This document shows positions 6,665-6,743 of a DNA stretch of 6,743 nt, piece after piece. Under the pieces are notes generated by a model. It was not told the origin of the DNA. It searched no databases and saw only the letters and a list, made by a program, of their open reading frames with translations. Every line of letters begins with the position of its first letter. Position 1 is the stretch's first letter. Origin of the DNA: an uncultured Lachnospiraceae bacterium (GTDB lineage Bacteria > Bacillota > Clostridia > Lachnospirales > Lachnospiraceae); NCBI GenBank assembly GCA_900557385.1, contig USSP01000102.1, forward strand, positions 1 to 6,743, in the 5' to 3' direction. Made by a program: the position numbers and the translations under genes.

Positions 6665-6742
6665 TTATTCTGTCCCGTGTTTCTCATCCATTTCCCCTTG
6701 GGTATCTTCTTTCTTTGCTGCGGAACTGTTTTCGTACCACCA
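6665..6742 (-). CDS. 3' end of a gene entering from the right edge; frame uncertain
   Basis: Only about 25 codons are visible. In the preferred minus-strand frame the product ends WWYENSSAAKKEDTQGEMDE followed by KHGTE and TAA at 6665-6667. This acidic, charged end after aromatic residues would fit the cytoplasmic tail of a membrane protein, and its codons (GAA, GAT, AAA) match the neighbours. A second frame is also open from 6741 to TAA at 6637-6639 (34 codons, a basic product ending SMIGKLKK), and its stop is only 8 nt from the terminator stem. I cannot decide between them from this window. The presence of some minus-strand gene is supported by the terminator. Confidence 0.4.
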   Translation of the reverse strand, partial: WWYENSSAAKKEDTQGEMDEKHGTE

Positions 6743-6743
6743 G

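Noticed and set aside
6659..6743. Plus-strand open hydrophobic frame starting at an ATG at the right edge
   Set aside because: It has no ribosome binding site, it lies antisense to the 3' end of a minus-strand gene, and it directly follows that gene's terminator region.

Overview
The window looks like chromosomal DNA from a Gram-positive member of the Clostridia, most likely the Lachnospiraceae. This is inferred from the moderate GC content, the strong GGAGG-type ribosome binding sites, the Lachnospiraceae-like sensor fragment, and the combination of a GldA-type ATPase, a fused GldF-GldG protein and a short DUF4340 lipid-side protein. No species marker is present. All supported genes lie on the minus strand, so transcription runs from the right end of the window to the left.

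From right to left: (1) 6630-6743 holds the 3' end of a gene that starts outside the window; the frame is ambiguous. A clear intrinsic terminator follows at 6584-6628. (2) A three-gene operon follows: an ABC transporter ATPase (5401-6477), a GldF-GldG fusion with an ABC-2 permease half and a large extracytoplasmic auxiliary half (3297-5417), and a membrane-anchored DUF4340 protein (2617-3273). The first two genes overlap by 17 nt, and the third follows after 23 nt. A strong terminator at 2566-2602 closes the operon. Together they should form one membrane complex that uses ATP to move or extract an unknown substrate. (3) The intergenic stretch 2425-2565 carries a candidate promoter whose -35 box lies inside a 16-bp palindrome. 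(4) A two-gene unit follows: an extended-SDR epimerase/dehydratase-like protein (1360-2424) and an unrecognised 338-residue protein (347-1363), joined by an ATGA stop/start overlap. (5) The left 370 bases hold the remains of a membrane sensor gene (extracellular sensor domain end, membrane helix, start of HAMP). It lacks its 5' part and changes frame near position 285, and it abuts the 338-residue gene with no gap or terminator.

The points most worth a second look are the broken sensor gene at the junction with the SDR/unknown-protein pair, that uncharacterised pair itself, and the fused Gld-type transporter with its DUF4340 partner in an organism not expected to glide. I found no tRNA, rRNA, CRISPR array or insertion sequence.
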